Shown: positions 12,019-24,138 of the stretch, piece by piece
How the letters are laid out: each line of letters begins with the position of its first letter
Position numbering within the stretch: the stretch's first letter is position 1
Source: Membranipora membranacea
Taxonomy: Eukaryota > Bryozoa > Gymnolaemata > Cheilostomatida > Membraniporidae
DNA length: 64,000 bases
Direction of reading: 5' to 3'
NCBI GenBank assembly: GCA_914767715.1
Contig: OU612069.1
Span: 682,001 to 746,000 of the forward strand
Notes under the pieces: model-generated
Database searches by the model: none
What the model saw: the letters and a program-made list of their open reading frames with translations, nothing else
Told to the model about the DNA's origin: nothing
Made by a program: the position numbers and the translations under genes

Positions 12019-12327
12019 TTGAACATGTCTTCACCAAAAAGAAAGAGACCCTATCAACAAGCTGAAAAGTGTTCTTCCCATTATCAAAAAGAGTGGGAAA
12101 CAAAATATACTTTTGTCAAGCAGTCAGGGAAGGGAGATACATATTTTACATGTACCATTTGCAAGAAAGATCTGAGCTGTAGCCATGGTGGAGTAAATGA
12201 TGTGACTAAACACCAAGCCACTAAAGGCCACTCAGAGTTGGAGTCTCAATTGAAAAGAACAGCTAAGCTAACAGGCTTCTACCCAACCACCAAAAATGAT
12301 ATTGCTGACAAGGTAAGAGGTACCTAA
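12019..12327 (+). CDS. N-terminal zinc-finger exon of a hAT-like transposase
   Basis: The 102-codon frame has a basic start (SPKRKRPYQQ) and then one zinc-finger-like module. Its ligands are spaced as in CTIC-KKDL-SCSHGGVNDVTKHQATKGH, with C-x2-C about 20 residues before H-x5-H. This SHGG...DV.KH...K.H pattern is common at the N-terminus of hAT-type and related animal transposases or domesticated proteins. The frame ends after a possible donor (AAG|GTAAGAG, 12313). No hAT catalytic or dimerisation exon was recognised downstream, so this is probably an orphan piece. Confidence 0.5.
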   Translation: MNMSSPKRKRPYQQAEKCSSHYQKEWETKYTFVKQSGKGDTYFTCTICKKDLSCSHGGVNDVTKHQATKGHSELESQLKRTAKLTGFYPTTKNDIADKVRGT

Positions 12328-12726
12328 GTTTTGTATCTGAATCAGATGTCTACTTAGGCCCACAGACAGCTTCAATCTAGGCCAATAGGTTGAAGCCACA
12401 TGTGTCTAGGCCTGCCATATTACAACTTCAACACCAAATTCCAGGTGAGCCAAATGGTGAGCAAATCTAGTGCCTGTCACCAGATACCAATTGATAGTTA
12501 TCTTGTCTCACTAATCCGGTTGATTCATGAATAATGGCTGTCATAAACTCATACTAGAATACTAGAACTAACATTATCCTCATTATATCAATTTTATAAT
12601 TATCATTACTCACACGAATACTTCCTATTGACAATGGCATGCATTGAGGGTTGTCCCATCACATAATTGAGCATACAAATCATGATTTATATGCGCTGCT
12701 AATGCTATGTGATACCTTTTAAATAA

Positions 12727-13221
12727 GTTTTTATCGTCACTAACGGAGCTTATACACAAGTGGTTGGCACTGTTCAGGTCAATCGAAGGGAATTACCAGG
12801 GCCCATGAAGTCCCAGAAACGAAAAAAGGGGGAGGTCATAGCGTTTAGACGAGGAAGAATGATGTTGATGTGTCTGAAGTTAAAAGATAAGCGGGAAGTT
12901 TCTATGTATTCTTTGATTCATAATGATGCCTGTGAGGAGGTGCAGAGACGTGGAGAAGTGATCAGAATGATGGCTTATTATCCCTTCAAAAGTAAAACTT
13001 TGAAGTGGTATAAAAAGCTATTCTATCGGCTGTTTTTGCTGAGTATGCTAAATTCATTTCTACTTTATGAGCACAAGTCTGATCACTCCTGTACACTTCT
13101 GAAGTTTCTTATGAGTGTGGGTATGGGGTTAGCTGAGCAGAGTGCTATGTCTCATGAACTGGTAACTAGAAACCCAGCATTTCCCCGCCTAGTCTATTAC
13201 CAGCAACTGCGAGTAAGGTGA
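12727..13221 (+). pseudogene. piggyBac transposase, C-terminal part
   Basis: The frame reads VNRRELPGPMKSQKRKKGEV, RRGRMM and then MAYYPFKSKTLKWYKKLF.RLFLLSMLNSFLLY, which is the conserved C-terminal third of the piggyBac family. Compared with the copy at 42.7 kb it lacks about 28 residues around the GGVDRSD motif that precedes the third catalytic Asp region. The deletion fuses RGEV to IRMMAYYPF in frame. There is no N-terminal half nearby. It is followed directly by the dispersed repeat at 13238. Confidence 0.8.
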
Positions 13222-13237
13222 ATGCAACCAAGAAATG

Positions 13238-13926
13238 TTTCTAGCCTTGATTGTTGGATGTTCCGGTACTTTCTACCTCAGGCAAGCTGTTTGCACTGCT
13301 GTAGATGTTCAAAGCCAATTGGTTGGGCATCGATTCTATAATATTTTAGATTTCAGATTTTATCTTTGTATTCCATATTCTGTTATTTTATATATTTTAT
13401 ATATATATTATTTTATATCGTCTTTGACCTTACTCCATAGAGCACACATTTTTATTTGAATATTTTGTGAAACGGTAACTTTTACTTTCTAATACATCTC
13501 AAGTTGTAATATTAGGCCTGCAGCCTTGTGTGTATGTACCATCTCCAGTTAATGAGTCTTGCAGCAGCTGTGGCAAGTGCCAAGCTTGGCCAGAACAAGG
13601 CATGAATATTTGCTGTCGTGACCACAGTATGTGGGATAAAGTCACTGCGGATAGTAGAGGATTAACAATTTCTCTGTGGGCAGCACTCCAGTGAGCATCA
13701 TGGAAGTATTAGAGAATATGTTGGTGGTGGTTGGTAAGTTCATTTAAATGTGAAACTTCAATTGGCTGCAATTTAACCACCGCATCATCGGCTAAGGTCA
13801 CTGTGAGTAGTAGAGGAATAATATAGTGTGTAACGGATACTGATGATATCCAGGACCTACTGAAGGCAGCTCCATTACGGATAATGTATCAGGATTATTG
13901 CTGCCATCAACGCAAGTTACTCTAAT
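13238..13926 (+). repeat. Dispersed repeat R, copy 1
   Basis: About 690 bp starting with CCTTGATTGTTGGATGTTC and ending near TCAACGCAAGTTACTC. It recurs at 30889-31553 at high identity, with a few indels. Its first 120 bp recur again at 29868-29990. No convincing protein is encoded. It may be the 3' non-coding part of a piggyBac-type or other element. Confidence 0.8.
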
Positions 13927-15202
13927 TGCTTATAAATTGGGTGGGAATTAATCATGGTTGAAAAACAATTTAAAAAATAACAGAGAACCATAAACGTCAT
14001 TTAAAAAGTTAATCTTTTTCGGTTGATAATGTCAGGTTATCTAATTGTGATAATAATGTATTGTACTGTCATCTTGTATCAACTTTAAATCGATTACCAT
14101 GCCTTTTCTGGACCTTGTACTCATTAATACACAAGCCATTGGATCCGGAGATCTGTGAGCTTAGGCATCAGACAGAGATGCGATTGATCGATTTGACTAC
14201 TAATAATTAGCAATGCAAAACAGCCTGTTATAATTCCCTGTTGGTTATAGTGAACATGAAAGGAAAGACCACATGCACCGAATGTAATGCAGTCGCCCCT
14301 GTCCTGTAGTCAGTCGCTGGTATACATCAATTATGCAAAGTTCGCTAACAGCAGAGTGATGAGATGGGCTATGTACATGCAGAATTTCATAATCAAAGTG
14401 GAGTCTATCAAATTCAAGGAAAATGACAAAGCAGACTATCAATAAGCAGAATTGACAGTTGAAGGTTGTGGATATCGAGGTTAGCTTTGGCAGAAAAGAG
14501 GACACACATCTCACAATGGGGTCGGCATTGCTATCGATGTTATGACAGGCTGACAGGTTGTAGATTTTGAGGTTCTACCTAACATGTGTGCAGTGTGAGT
14601 AGAAAAAAACCAAAAAATAGATGATATAAAGTTGGTAAATCTTAAAAGAAACTCTGATCAAGCATGAGGGGCCTTGTGAAATAAAACCTAATCATGGTTT
14701 GAGCAATGCAAGTCGAGGCTGCTAAGCGAATATGGGTACGATCTACTAATGGCTCTCTCAGGTATAGGCCTATAATGTGTGATGGTGATAGTAAGGCCAG
14801 TTGCTGAACTCGAACTCTATGGTGACAAAATAAAAAAGAAGGAATGTATCAATCGAGTTGATAACATCAAAGCAATAAAGAATTATGGTGGTACATCAAG
14901 GCAACGCAAGATGTGATACTAGCTGCTCCTTACCACATAACAACATCAGGATGAAACCCCTGCCATGGATGTTGGTTAATTATATAGAATACTACAAGTA
15001 CAACAAGGTTGTTGGTTACTAAACCTTGAACTGACTGATATGAAGTCATATCGACAGGGATGGTCTCTTTGGCTTTTATTGGCTTCTCAGAGAGATAGGG
15101 GGAAAGGCCTTTGCTAATAAATATGCATGTTGACTGAATTTATTTGATTCAATCAATCCAATTTCCCCTCTCAATGAGCATCCTCATTCATAGACCTACT
15201 AC
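13927..15202. other. Non-coding gap
   Basis: AT-rich sequence. The longest frames (under 90 codons) lack recognisable features or splice context. It probably includes the 5' flank of the Harbinger element. Confidence 0.4.
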
Positions 15203-15287
15203 CACAGGCCCACTGCAGAAGCCTTGTGGGTGGATGGGGAGTGGATCCACTTCCATCCACTCACAGGGCTTCTGCAGTGGGCCTGTG
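15203..15287. repeat. 85-bp near-perfect palindrome
   Basis: Two 35-bp arms (CACAGGCCCACTGCAGAAGC at the left edge, mirrored at the right) match with two mismatches around a 15-nt loop that itself contains AGTGGATCCACT. The sequence is far more GC-rich than its surroundings. It lies about 75 bp upstream of the first Harbinger transposase exon. Confidence 0.85.
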
Positions 15288-15361
15288 CAAAAGGGGACTA
15301 ATGCAACCAGCTGGATTTTCATCCAACAGCTTTTTGACTGTTTGAACTAATTTACTTTTAC

Positions 15362-18300
15362 AGAACAGTTGTTAGACATCATGATGACTATGATTGCCCG
15401 CTTACAGCTGCTATACCAAGGGTGACAGAACGGTCAGTAGATTTTAGACAAATTAGTGTTAACAACATGGATGACATGCAGTTCCACGCCAACTTCTGGA
15501 TGTGCCGTAGTACATATGAACAGCTTCTCCAAGTCATCGCTCCTTCACTCCCTCAACAGTTCAAAGGATTCGGACAATACATTATTCCACCAGAGGAAAG
15601 GCTTGCTATGGTGTTGTGGTTTGTCAGTTTTTCTGAGACTTACCGCCAGCTCGCTGCTAGATTTGGCACCACTGACTCAGTTGTGAGTTTGATAAATGCT
15701 TGTTCAATAACTATAACTAATGTCTGCCATAAACTGACGATAATACGGTTCAGCGAAAAGTATGTCAAACAATAATGTGTTAGTGCTGGTTGTCCGTCAT
15801 AATGCGTTAGGTTAGTTATATAACTTCATGTTCTTAAAAGCCATCCATTGCCACTAAGTTGATAGTAGATAATGTCTTTCGTTTTCATTGTTTTCCGATG
15901 AGTCAGAAAATGATGAACACTTGCCAGGCTATCTATGATACATTGAAGCATGAACTACTTTCCACACCAACAACAGCTGATGAGTGGCGAGCCATTTCTG
16001 AAAAACTGGAAGAGAACTGGAACTTCCCAAATGCTTTAGGTAAGGAGATAAATTTGGAGCGGCCTCTCTCTTTATCAACCCTGTACCTTCTTTTGAACCA
16101 TTGAGCATATTCCCCATATATCAGATATTATTCAAAATTAGTCCTCGATGCCGACAATTTTCTTAAGATCTATGACATCATAAGTGGATCGTCATCAAAG
16201 CTGTATGACTGTGTCCTTAAGACAATCGCTCAAATCTGTCCTCCAATATTCGACAGCCACAGACCGGCGCTTACCCGTTCCTATTATGTCAGAGATCTTG
16301 AAAGTGCTACAATATGCAGAGGCTTCCCCTGGGCACATATTCGCTGAAAGCCTAGGGATAGAGGACACTGCTGGTATGTTCCCTGAATTTCCTGTAATCA
16401 GGGAGAGGGGTGCTTACGCCATGGACAGTTCACAGGCAACTGGTTCTTGCCGGAAACTAGCAAAGGGGCACAAGATATATAGGGCATAATCTGGAAATCC
16501 GAAATTTTGTCTTCCGTAATCTTCGATAGGCCTCGCGTCTTCTAATCGGGGACTTACGGTAACACCTAACAAATAATATATATATATCTCATACATCATA
16601 GAAATGTAAGAGGCCATTTTTTTATTTCAGGAGCCATAGACGGGAAACATATTGTAACAACAAAGCCTTATCATGCCGGCTCAGAGTACCATAACTACAA
16701 GGGGCAAGAATCGATCGTACTCATGGCTGTTTGTGATGCAAACTATTCGTAAGTATTGATCAAGTTTTTTAACTTGGGATATCCATGTATTTAGATAATG
16801 TAACCTGCACTAAGTATCCATAATTATATAATATAACCTATGATATCATAAATAATAGCATAGCATAGCTATATCCCAGTGGCCAGGAAGGTGTGGTCAC
16901 CCTGATATAGACACAAGCACATTCACACCTGGTCACAGTGATTTGGATATTATACTATTGGTATTTATACTATTGGTTGGTATTATATTATTATTTTCTT
17001 ATTTATGTTATGCTTTCATTTCATTAAGATATTAAATACATTATGCTATTATTTAACATCTTAGGTTATATTATATATGGATAATAATAGTATAGGTCAT
17101 AGTATATACAGATACATGGATCTGGGGTAGATGTTATACGAAGTTCCTCCCCAACCACTGTCACTGAGTTGCTGTCTGTGAGTTAGTATTTGCCTATAAA
17201 ATGTAATGATGTTGTGTAATGATATTGTTAGTAATGGTTGGGTCACTACGACATACACATTACCAACCAAAACTGTTGGTTTTGACAATATCATGTAATT
17301 ATTTGCAGGTTCACATTTGTGGATGTAGGTGCTGAAGGCAGGGCATCTGATGGCGGTGTATATGGAGACAGCTATCCAGACTGGAGATATAAATTTTCCC
17401 CCGGCTCGCAACCCTCCTGATGGTGTAGCAGCTTTACCTTATTGTATGCTGGGAGACGTGGCATTCCCTCTGAAGACGTATATTATGAGGCCATACCCAC
17501 AAAGAGTGCTAGACGACCAAAAACGCTTAGATAATAATAGAGAAAAGAAGACAATTCTTCTACTGGTCATATTTGATCAGGGAGGGTGTTGATGAATTTA
17601 CACCCCCCCCCCCATCCCGGATATAACAATGAAATAATTATTAATGTACAGGTCACGTCAAAGGGGGGATCTTACCCAGATGGGTTTGTTAAGACTGTCA
17701 GCTTGTGTATTATGGTTTGATGATCTTGGTTGTTGCAGATATTCAACTATAGGCTGTCACGGTGCCGGCGTCTTATTGAAAATGCATTCGGTATTCTCTC
17801 AGCTACGTGGAGGATCCTATATCGAAGGATTGATTTTGAACCAGCAAAGGTGAAAGCTGTAACTCTGGCATGCTGCTGTCTCCACAATATTATCAGGTAA
17901 GCTAGGTAGACTGTATGTAATTAGTCATTTCAAAAGATACGAGTCAATGTGCTGCGAATTAATGTTCAGCTAGTTAGCACAGCTAGCTTTGAACCATAGC
18001 TAGCTGACCTTGTCTGACTGAGCAAACTAGCTAGCTCAGCCAAGTTCAGCTAGCTTCGCTGAACTAGTTTAGTTCACTAGGCTATGTTAGCTCAATGAGA
18101 TACAGCATACAATGGAGTTGTGCTTACCATCTTGATTAAATCAATCAGGAGCATTGCTATGCTGGCGGTTGGATGGCGAGGGCACAACTCCATTGTATGC
18201 TGGAACAGAGAAACCCTGACTGGGAACCTTCAAGTAAAGCTAGCTTATCTTAGCTGGCCGAATTACTCTAGCTAACTAGGCTAGCTGGATGTTCATGTGC

Positions 18301-18392
18301 CAATCATGTCATTGTCCTCTTTTTTTTAAAGAAAATCTAGGCCGCCACCTGTGGGTGCTGAACCACCTGAACTGCCACCACAAGAGGAATAA
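15362..18392 (+). pseudogene. PIF/Harbinger transposase (DDE_Tnp_4 type)
   Basis: Spliced exons at about 15362-15764, 15900-16039, 16631-16748, 17309-17530, 17739-17896 and 18333-18392 read through the family landmarks. These are the FRMSRSTFE-like block (FWMCRSTYEQLL), the helix-turn-helix-like YRQLAARFGTTDSVVS, WNFPNALGAIDGKH with the first catalytic Asp, FVDVGAEGRASDGGV with the second Asp, LPYCMLGDVAFPL, YNYRLS-type [19 protein letters not shown] with the catalytic Glu, and [12 protein letters not shown] one-base frame slip near 17370 (after VYGDS) breaks the frame, so this copy is probably inactive although all three acidic residues survive. The accessory Myb-like protein of autonomous Harbinger elements was not recognised, and neither were the terminal repeats. 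Confidence 0.85.
17955..18300. repeat. GCTAGC-rich segment split by a 100-bp inverted-repeat element
   Basis: Many AGCTAGC/AGCTAGTT words occur on both sides of 18103-18202. That inner piece has perfect 21-bp terminal arms (left CAGCATACAATGGAGTTGTG..., mirrored at the right) and looks like a small MITE inserted in the repeat. No target duplication is evident. The segment lies in the last Harbinger intron. Confidence 0.65.
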
Positions 18393-19068
18393 CACAGACT
18401 ACCAGACATAGAGAACAATCGGGAGAGAGCAAGTGGTAGAGCTGCGGAGTGTCGTGAAAAGATCTGCGAGTACGTAAACGGACCCGGCGCTGTTTCATGT
18501 TGAACTACTCAGAAAACTAATTTTTGTTTTTGTTTTTAGTTGCTGACATGATCAACTATGCCGCCGAAGTAGCCGCCGAAACGAAATTTGGAGCCAACCT
18601 TGATATTCAAATGACTCCACTGAGTAGGGGAGAGGGGGGCTCATTGGGACACGGGGCACATTGGGATTTTGCAAAAAAATCGTAGTTATGTTCTCCTGAT
18701 GGCATTGAAAGTGAGACTGATTGCAGGAAATTACATCACCAGTCAGCCATATTATCTTTGACAGCATTGAGAAAGAAGAAACAAATTGGTGAGTTATACA
18801 AAAAAAATGAGTCAAAAGTAAGTTTTATGGAGGTCACTCAACTTGTCACAGCTTGTCACAACTTGTCTGAGGATGATATTATGCTGATGTGGAGTAATAT
18901 TGTTGTTGTTCGAAAATTGACAAATTTAGATTTCCATTCAGTTTCAGCTTTGGGGCAGATTGGGACAATAAATCATATTACGATCATCGATACAGTTAAC
19001 TTTATATAATAAATGTTTGGTGGGTTTTTCCTTCCATCTGTAATGACTACATTCATCATATTCTAGCC

Positions 19069-20642
19069 ATGGTTCGAAACAGAAAGCCATCATCTCGAGT
19101 CAGAACTAGCGAGGAAGAGACTTTAAGGGCAGTTCAGGCTGTGATTGACAAGAAGATGTCACTTCGCACCGCTGCAGATAACTATGAGATGAAGAAAACT
19201 ACGCTAGCTAGAGCTGTGATAAAGCAGAGGCGTAATGTTGCTGCTGGCGATGGAACACTGATAACCTTCCAACCAAACTACAGCCATCAAATTATATTTA
19301 CCAAGGACGAAGAGCGTATGCTCGAGGAGTATATCCTCAACGCATCCAAGCGGCATTATGGTATGACAAAGTTGATGGTGCGTCAGTTCGCTTATGAGTA
19401 CACAGACCACCTGTGCAAAACGTTTCCTGCCGCATGGACCCAAGCAAAGATGGCTGGTATGTATAACCCATTTCAGCACCATCTACTTGATCTAGGTTCA
19501 TTTTCAGAGTTGCTGTGTCCTTGTTTGTTATGGTGTAATAAACGAATGAGGAAAATACTACAAACCAAACAGCACCCACTATTCCGAAATAATTGTAGTG
19601 GCAGTGGTCAACAAGACTAATAAATTGCTACAACAAACCAATGTGTATAAAAAATATGCCTAAGTCGTTTTAATTTACTTTTTCTTAATAGGAATGGATT
19701 GGATGAAAAGGCATCCGAAGATATCAGTCAGGACACCTGAGGCAAGCACCTGAGGCAAGCAGAGCGACTAGCTTTAATAAAGAGAATGTAGGCATATTTT
19801 TCAAGAACCTACGTACGGTCTTGGAAAAACACAAGTTTGCACCAGGAGGCATCTACAACATGGATGAGACAAACCCTGACAACAGTACACAGGCAAGCGA
19901 AAATCCTTGCAGAGAAAAATGTTAAACAGGTCGGTGCTGCAACATCAGCAGAGCGTGGGCCACTTGTCACCTTAGCTGGCTGTGTGAATGCTCCATCCCG
20001 CCTTTTCTTATCCTGCCTCGTGTGCATTTCAAGGAGTCTATGCTCAATGGTACACCACCTGGAACAAGTGGAGCAGCCCATGAGTCAGGCTGGATGAATA
20101 GGGAAATATTCTTGCAGTGGCTCTTACATTTTGCTAAACATACCAAATGTAGCCCAGAAAAGCCTGTGCTTTTACTAATGGACAACCACTGCAGTCATGT
20201 AGCAATCGGCACAATACTTCTCACCTTCCCTCCTCACTGCAGTCACAAGGTGCAACCCCTCGATCGCACAGTATATTTCCCCTTGAAAGCCTTCTACAGT
20301 GACTGCTGTAGCAGGTGGATGCTGTACCACCCTGTGTCTGGTGTGTGGCCATTCAATCCGGACGTATTTGGCGATGACGAATTCCTTCCCTCCAGTGTCA
20401 CTGATCGACCCATAGAAGCTGCTGAACCTGAAGAAGTTGAAGCTGCCAACACACTCTCAACCACTCCTGTTATTCAACCAAAACCTTCCACATCCTCAGA
20501 CTCCACCAGTTACGTTGTAACAACTAAGAAGGCTACTCCAATCGAGTTCCGACCTTTTGCGAGAGCAGGGCCGCACAAGAAGACCCAAAATCTGAGAAAA
20601 GTTAAATCCATGGTGTTAACGGACACTCCGGTGAAGCTGTGA
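19069..20642 (+). pseudogene. pogo/Tigger-like transposase, broken
   Basis: The first exon (19069 to about 19458, donor CTG|GTATGT) encodes a pipsqueak/CENP-B type helix-turn-helix (TSEEETLRAVQAVIDKKMSL...AADNYEMKKTTLARAV). The next exon starts after TTCTTAATAG at 19692 and carries the DDE_1 domain: YNMDET with the first Asp, VGAATSAERGPLVT, FKESMLNGTPPGTSGAAH, VLLLMDNHCSHV with the second Asp and LLTFPPHCSHKVQPLD. Breaks are visible: a 13-bp tandem duplication (CTGAGGCAAGCAC-type, about 19737-19762), frame slips near 19870 and 20015, and in-frame losses after CSHV and after the LKAFYSD block. The tail is long and acidic/proline-rich, ending in TGA. The copy is inactive. Confidence 0.85.
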
Positions 20643-20823
20643 GATCTCAAGTTCTCACAGCTCAGGAGATTTCGGATAGAGAAAATAAAACCAAGAAGAT
20701 GGGAGCAAGTGATAACAGACAGCGTCAACCACTTCAAATCAGAGACCAATCTCAGTTTTATCTTTTGATAAAATCTGTTATGTATTAGGCAAAATTAAAT
20801 TACTGTCAGCTATCAGACATCCC

Positions 20824-20949
20824 ATCTCCGCCTTTTTTGGAGGGTTCAATCGCTATCATATAAATAATGTCGGACAAAAATCGGACAAATATCAAAATCC
20901 AATCTCCGCCTTTTTTGGAGGGTTCAATCGCTATCATATAAATAATGTG
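20824..20949 (+). repeat. 48-bp direct repeat, two copies
   Basis: CATCTCCGCCTTTTTTGGAG through CATATAAATAATGT occurs at 20823-20872 and again at 20901-20949. The copies are separated by a short TCGGACAAA-rich spacer. Confidence 0.8.
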
Positions 20950-23170
20950 TATAATTAAACCTTTTTATCAGGCAAAAAATCTAAATCCAATCGCCATTTT
21001 TTCAAGAGGATGGGCAAATGCAATCTCCGGTTTTTTGGCCATGCTCCCCCACAGTGATGAACCCCGGTGCATATAAAAACTGGGGGAACACCAAGGCAGG
21101 GGAGTTCTTTTTGGAGTGCCCTCAGCAGCGTATCACTCTGCAATATTTTGGTATTAATATTATTTTGGAGCGTATTACTATTTTGGAGCGTACTACGACT
21201 TACTGTTTTGGAGTTGACATATTCTGACCTTTTACACAGGAAACTTTGACGGTATGATAGAGCTTGGTTTATTTTTTACGATGACTGTTTAAACTTATTT
21301 CCACCATTAATCAAAATAAAGTCTTATTTTAATGTCGAAAAGGCATCTCAACGATGGGTTATTAGTAAAGTTAGGTAGTAGAATAACTGATCAAAGTGCA
21401 AACACAAATACGCCTGATAAACTTGAGTAACTAAACGAAACACTTATTGGATGGAACTTATTGGGGCAACTCCATACAATGTTAAATTGAATAATGATGA
21501 ATAACAAAGGAGTGTCTGTTCTACTTGGGTATTCGGCCCCAAGTGGGTCGAATATGCGACAGAATTCTGGTGCCCCGAGTGATTTGGAGTTACAACCTTC
21601 GAGCTTCGAGACTGATTTGCTTTCATGTGGCGTTATCGTCATTATATCCACTTTATTAAGCATCAATCTAGAGTAATATCCACGTGAGTACAGATAGTAG
21701 TATTATTTGGTCTCAGTATTCATCCAGTGAGACAATAGCTGTAGTTCGAATACTACAGTTAGATATCGTTTCAGTTGTCTCTATCCAAATTCTCATAATG
21801 ATGAGTTGGGAGAATCTCTTCCTCTCTTCACGTTATACTGCTGGCGTGATGCTTATAATTCTTGACAGCCAGACGAGTAATTCATTTCCTGTGGCTGTAA
21901 TTATAGAAATTGTTTAGGCGTTAATGATGCAGTAACACACTGACATTTTGTATCAGCTAGGTATTTTACTTATAGGACATAAACATTGTTATTCAATTTT
22001 CTAGACGTAACTATTACTGGATAGGATCATTGTCAAAACTAACGACCATAGAGCAAACTTCCCGAGCCGACGACGTATTTTACTAAACAGAGAATTATCA
22101 CCAAAGCAAACGTAAGTTCACAAAAACCTCCTTACCTTACAAATCACCAGGTTAAGCCTTAAAAAATTATTAGGAGCGAAAATTTAGTTTTAGGAAACGA
22201 AATTAACACAACAGACAACAGAAATCATGGAAAAATTTGAATCATTGGAACAGAAATTGTGAAATAAATTTTATCATGGAAAAATGCTGAGACAATTTAT
22301 CATTATAATAGTGGAAATTCTGGAAATTTATTATAGCGGACAACATTATTATAATGGAGGAAAAAATTAGAGGAAAAAATTGGTGGACAAATTGGAGAGG
22401 AAATTATGGAAAATTGAAACCGGGGAGCTCCAGCGGCAACTAATCACTCCACTTGTATGGGATGGGCCCATAGGACTGTTTATCAGGGGCGACAGATTAG
22501 CCAATCTAAGATATGCGTAAATAATAAGAGTTAAGATCATTCCTTCATTAGAGATTGCCTGATTCTAGTTTAATCTGATGACTAGTCCGACTCTGTACAT
22601 TTGGGGGGTTTGATTGTCCATATGTTATACATAGAGGATATAAAGGAGGAATAAGGAGGATATTTATGTTATTGAATTATTATGAACAAAAAATTCAAAA
22701 TTTGGCCGAAAATCAAGCGTTTCTGATCCTTTGATTACAGGATTAAAACATGGAAAAGGCCAGAGTCATCGTTCGACTCAGACGGGCCCGCAGGCAGTGG
22801 AGAGAACCATGCCGTTTTTCTTGAGAGTCTGCTTGTTGGCGACAAATGCCTTCGGTGTGGGGACAACGGCGGATCTGGTCATTTTGGAGACATTTAAGAG
22901 GGGCTGCCAGCCGTTTATAAGGCGCCTAATTGTGAATCGTATAAGGATTGACGAGGCACTAACCATTGCACTTGAAGTTGAGAATAGACCACCACCAACT
23001 CATAGAGCGGTAGAAAGGCTGCCTTTGGGGGATAATGCGGAAGGGGTATTGATCAGACCAGTAGACATGGGCGATTGGCCACCACTGGACCGTGATCTCC
23101 AGGAGGCTGTCTCTGTTGATGAGGGCCTTGGGGATGACGTCACGGAAGACAACCAGTCTGCTCACCAGGC
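20950..23170 (+). other. Likely 5' non-coding region of a retroelement
   Basis: No intact gene is seen. A 150-codon frame (22731-23183) has ordinary composition but no recognised domain. In an overlapping frame at about 22835-22890 a C-x2-C...H cluster resembles a partial zinc knuckle. The stretch leads into the gag-like frame at 23171. Position suggests an LTR and leader, but no LTR pair or primer-binding site could be identified. Confidence 0.3.
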
Positions 23171-24135
23171 GTGGGATCCGTGATATCATCTCCAATTCCC
23201 AAATTGCTGCGAAGTGACCCAGTTTTGTTTGTTGTGATAAAAATGTCACCTGTAAATTTAAATTACAGGTTTATAGCCGGCAACCATTCACAACTAAGTG
23301 CATCCACCCGCACCCCGCTCCATATAAGCACCCCAAAAGATATCCGGAATGAACTAGCCCAGCTAGCACACCGTTTTGCGTCCTCGCTACCACTATCTCA
23401 GGTAAGTAAAGACCAAACTATTGTTGCAGAACCCCCATCTGCTATATCACCTGTTTTATTAGACCGGGAATGATTGGGGGACACAATAGTTCATCATAGG
23501 AGGCGTGATCTGCCTTCTAGCCCACCATCTCCAGCGCCTAGGAGTAGGATTTTGGAAAGCCCAGTAAATTTCAATAACAACCATAATATAGCTCAAGGGG
23601 TTCTCATGGTTGGTCTGCCCACAGTGGCAAAATTTGGGGACCACCCTGACCAATCATGGGAGCAGTGGGTTAAGGAATTTGAGAGTACTTGCCGAGGGTA
23701 CGGTATAGATGAGGGTCGGATGCTCTCCATCATCTATATGTGTCTGGAGGCAAAGGGTTTTGTAAGACCTTAGGGAAATTGAGAGGGAGGAGGATTTCTG
23801 CAACTGGGGGAGTTTTAAGAAATTATTCGGGTTAAAATGTGGCCGTAGCGCCGTGAGATATCAATACATAGTAAAGGAACTAAAAAACCGGGATATGCGG
23901 AATGGCGAGACAATATCAAATTATTATGCGGCCATAGTTAAAATAATTGATAAATATTTTCAGGGCACACCCTCGCCAGCGAGGACAGCCCTCATAAGTG
24001 CCTTCTTCTCGGCAGGATTTAAAAACAAATCCCTGTCCGATTATGTGGCAAAGAATGAACAAGGGCACACCCTAAATTGGGAGCAATTCAATGGGGTGCA
24101 TGACAGTTGGGATGCAGAAAAAGTAAATGAGATCA
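23171..24135 (+). pseudogene. Retrotransposon gag-like protein remnant
   Basis: One frame continues from 23171 across a TGA (23471-23473) to about 23770. After a one-base slip it goes on to about 24135. The central block (VAKFGDHPDQSWEQWVKEFE, LSIIYMCLEAKG) and the following FCNWGSFKKLFGL...YYAAIVKIIDKYF have the layout of a capsid-like gag domain of LTR retrotransposons. The frame is cut at 24138 exactly where the DUF7869-type element starts. No protease, reverse transcriptase or integrase from this element remains in the window. Confidence 0.5.
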
Positions 24136-24138
24136 AAT

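Noticed and set aside
22835-22890. Zinc-knuckle-like C-x2-C...H in an overlapping frame before the gag relic
   Set aside because: The last cysteine is missing, a stop follows at once and the position precedes the capsid-like part, opposite to normal gag order.
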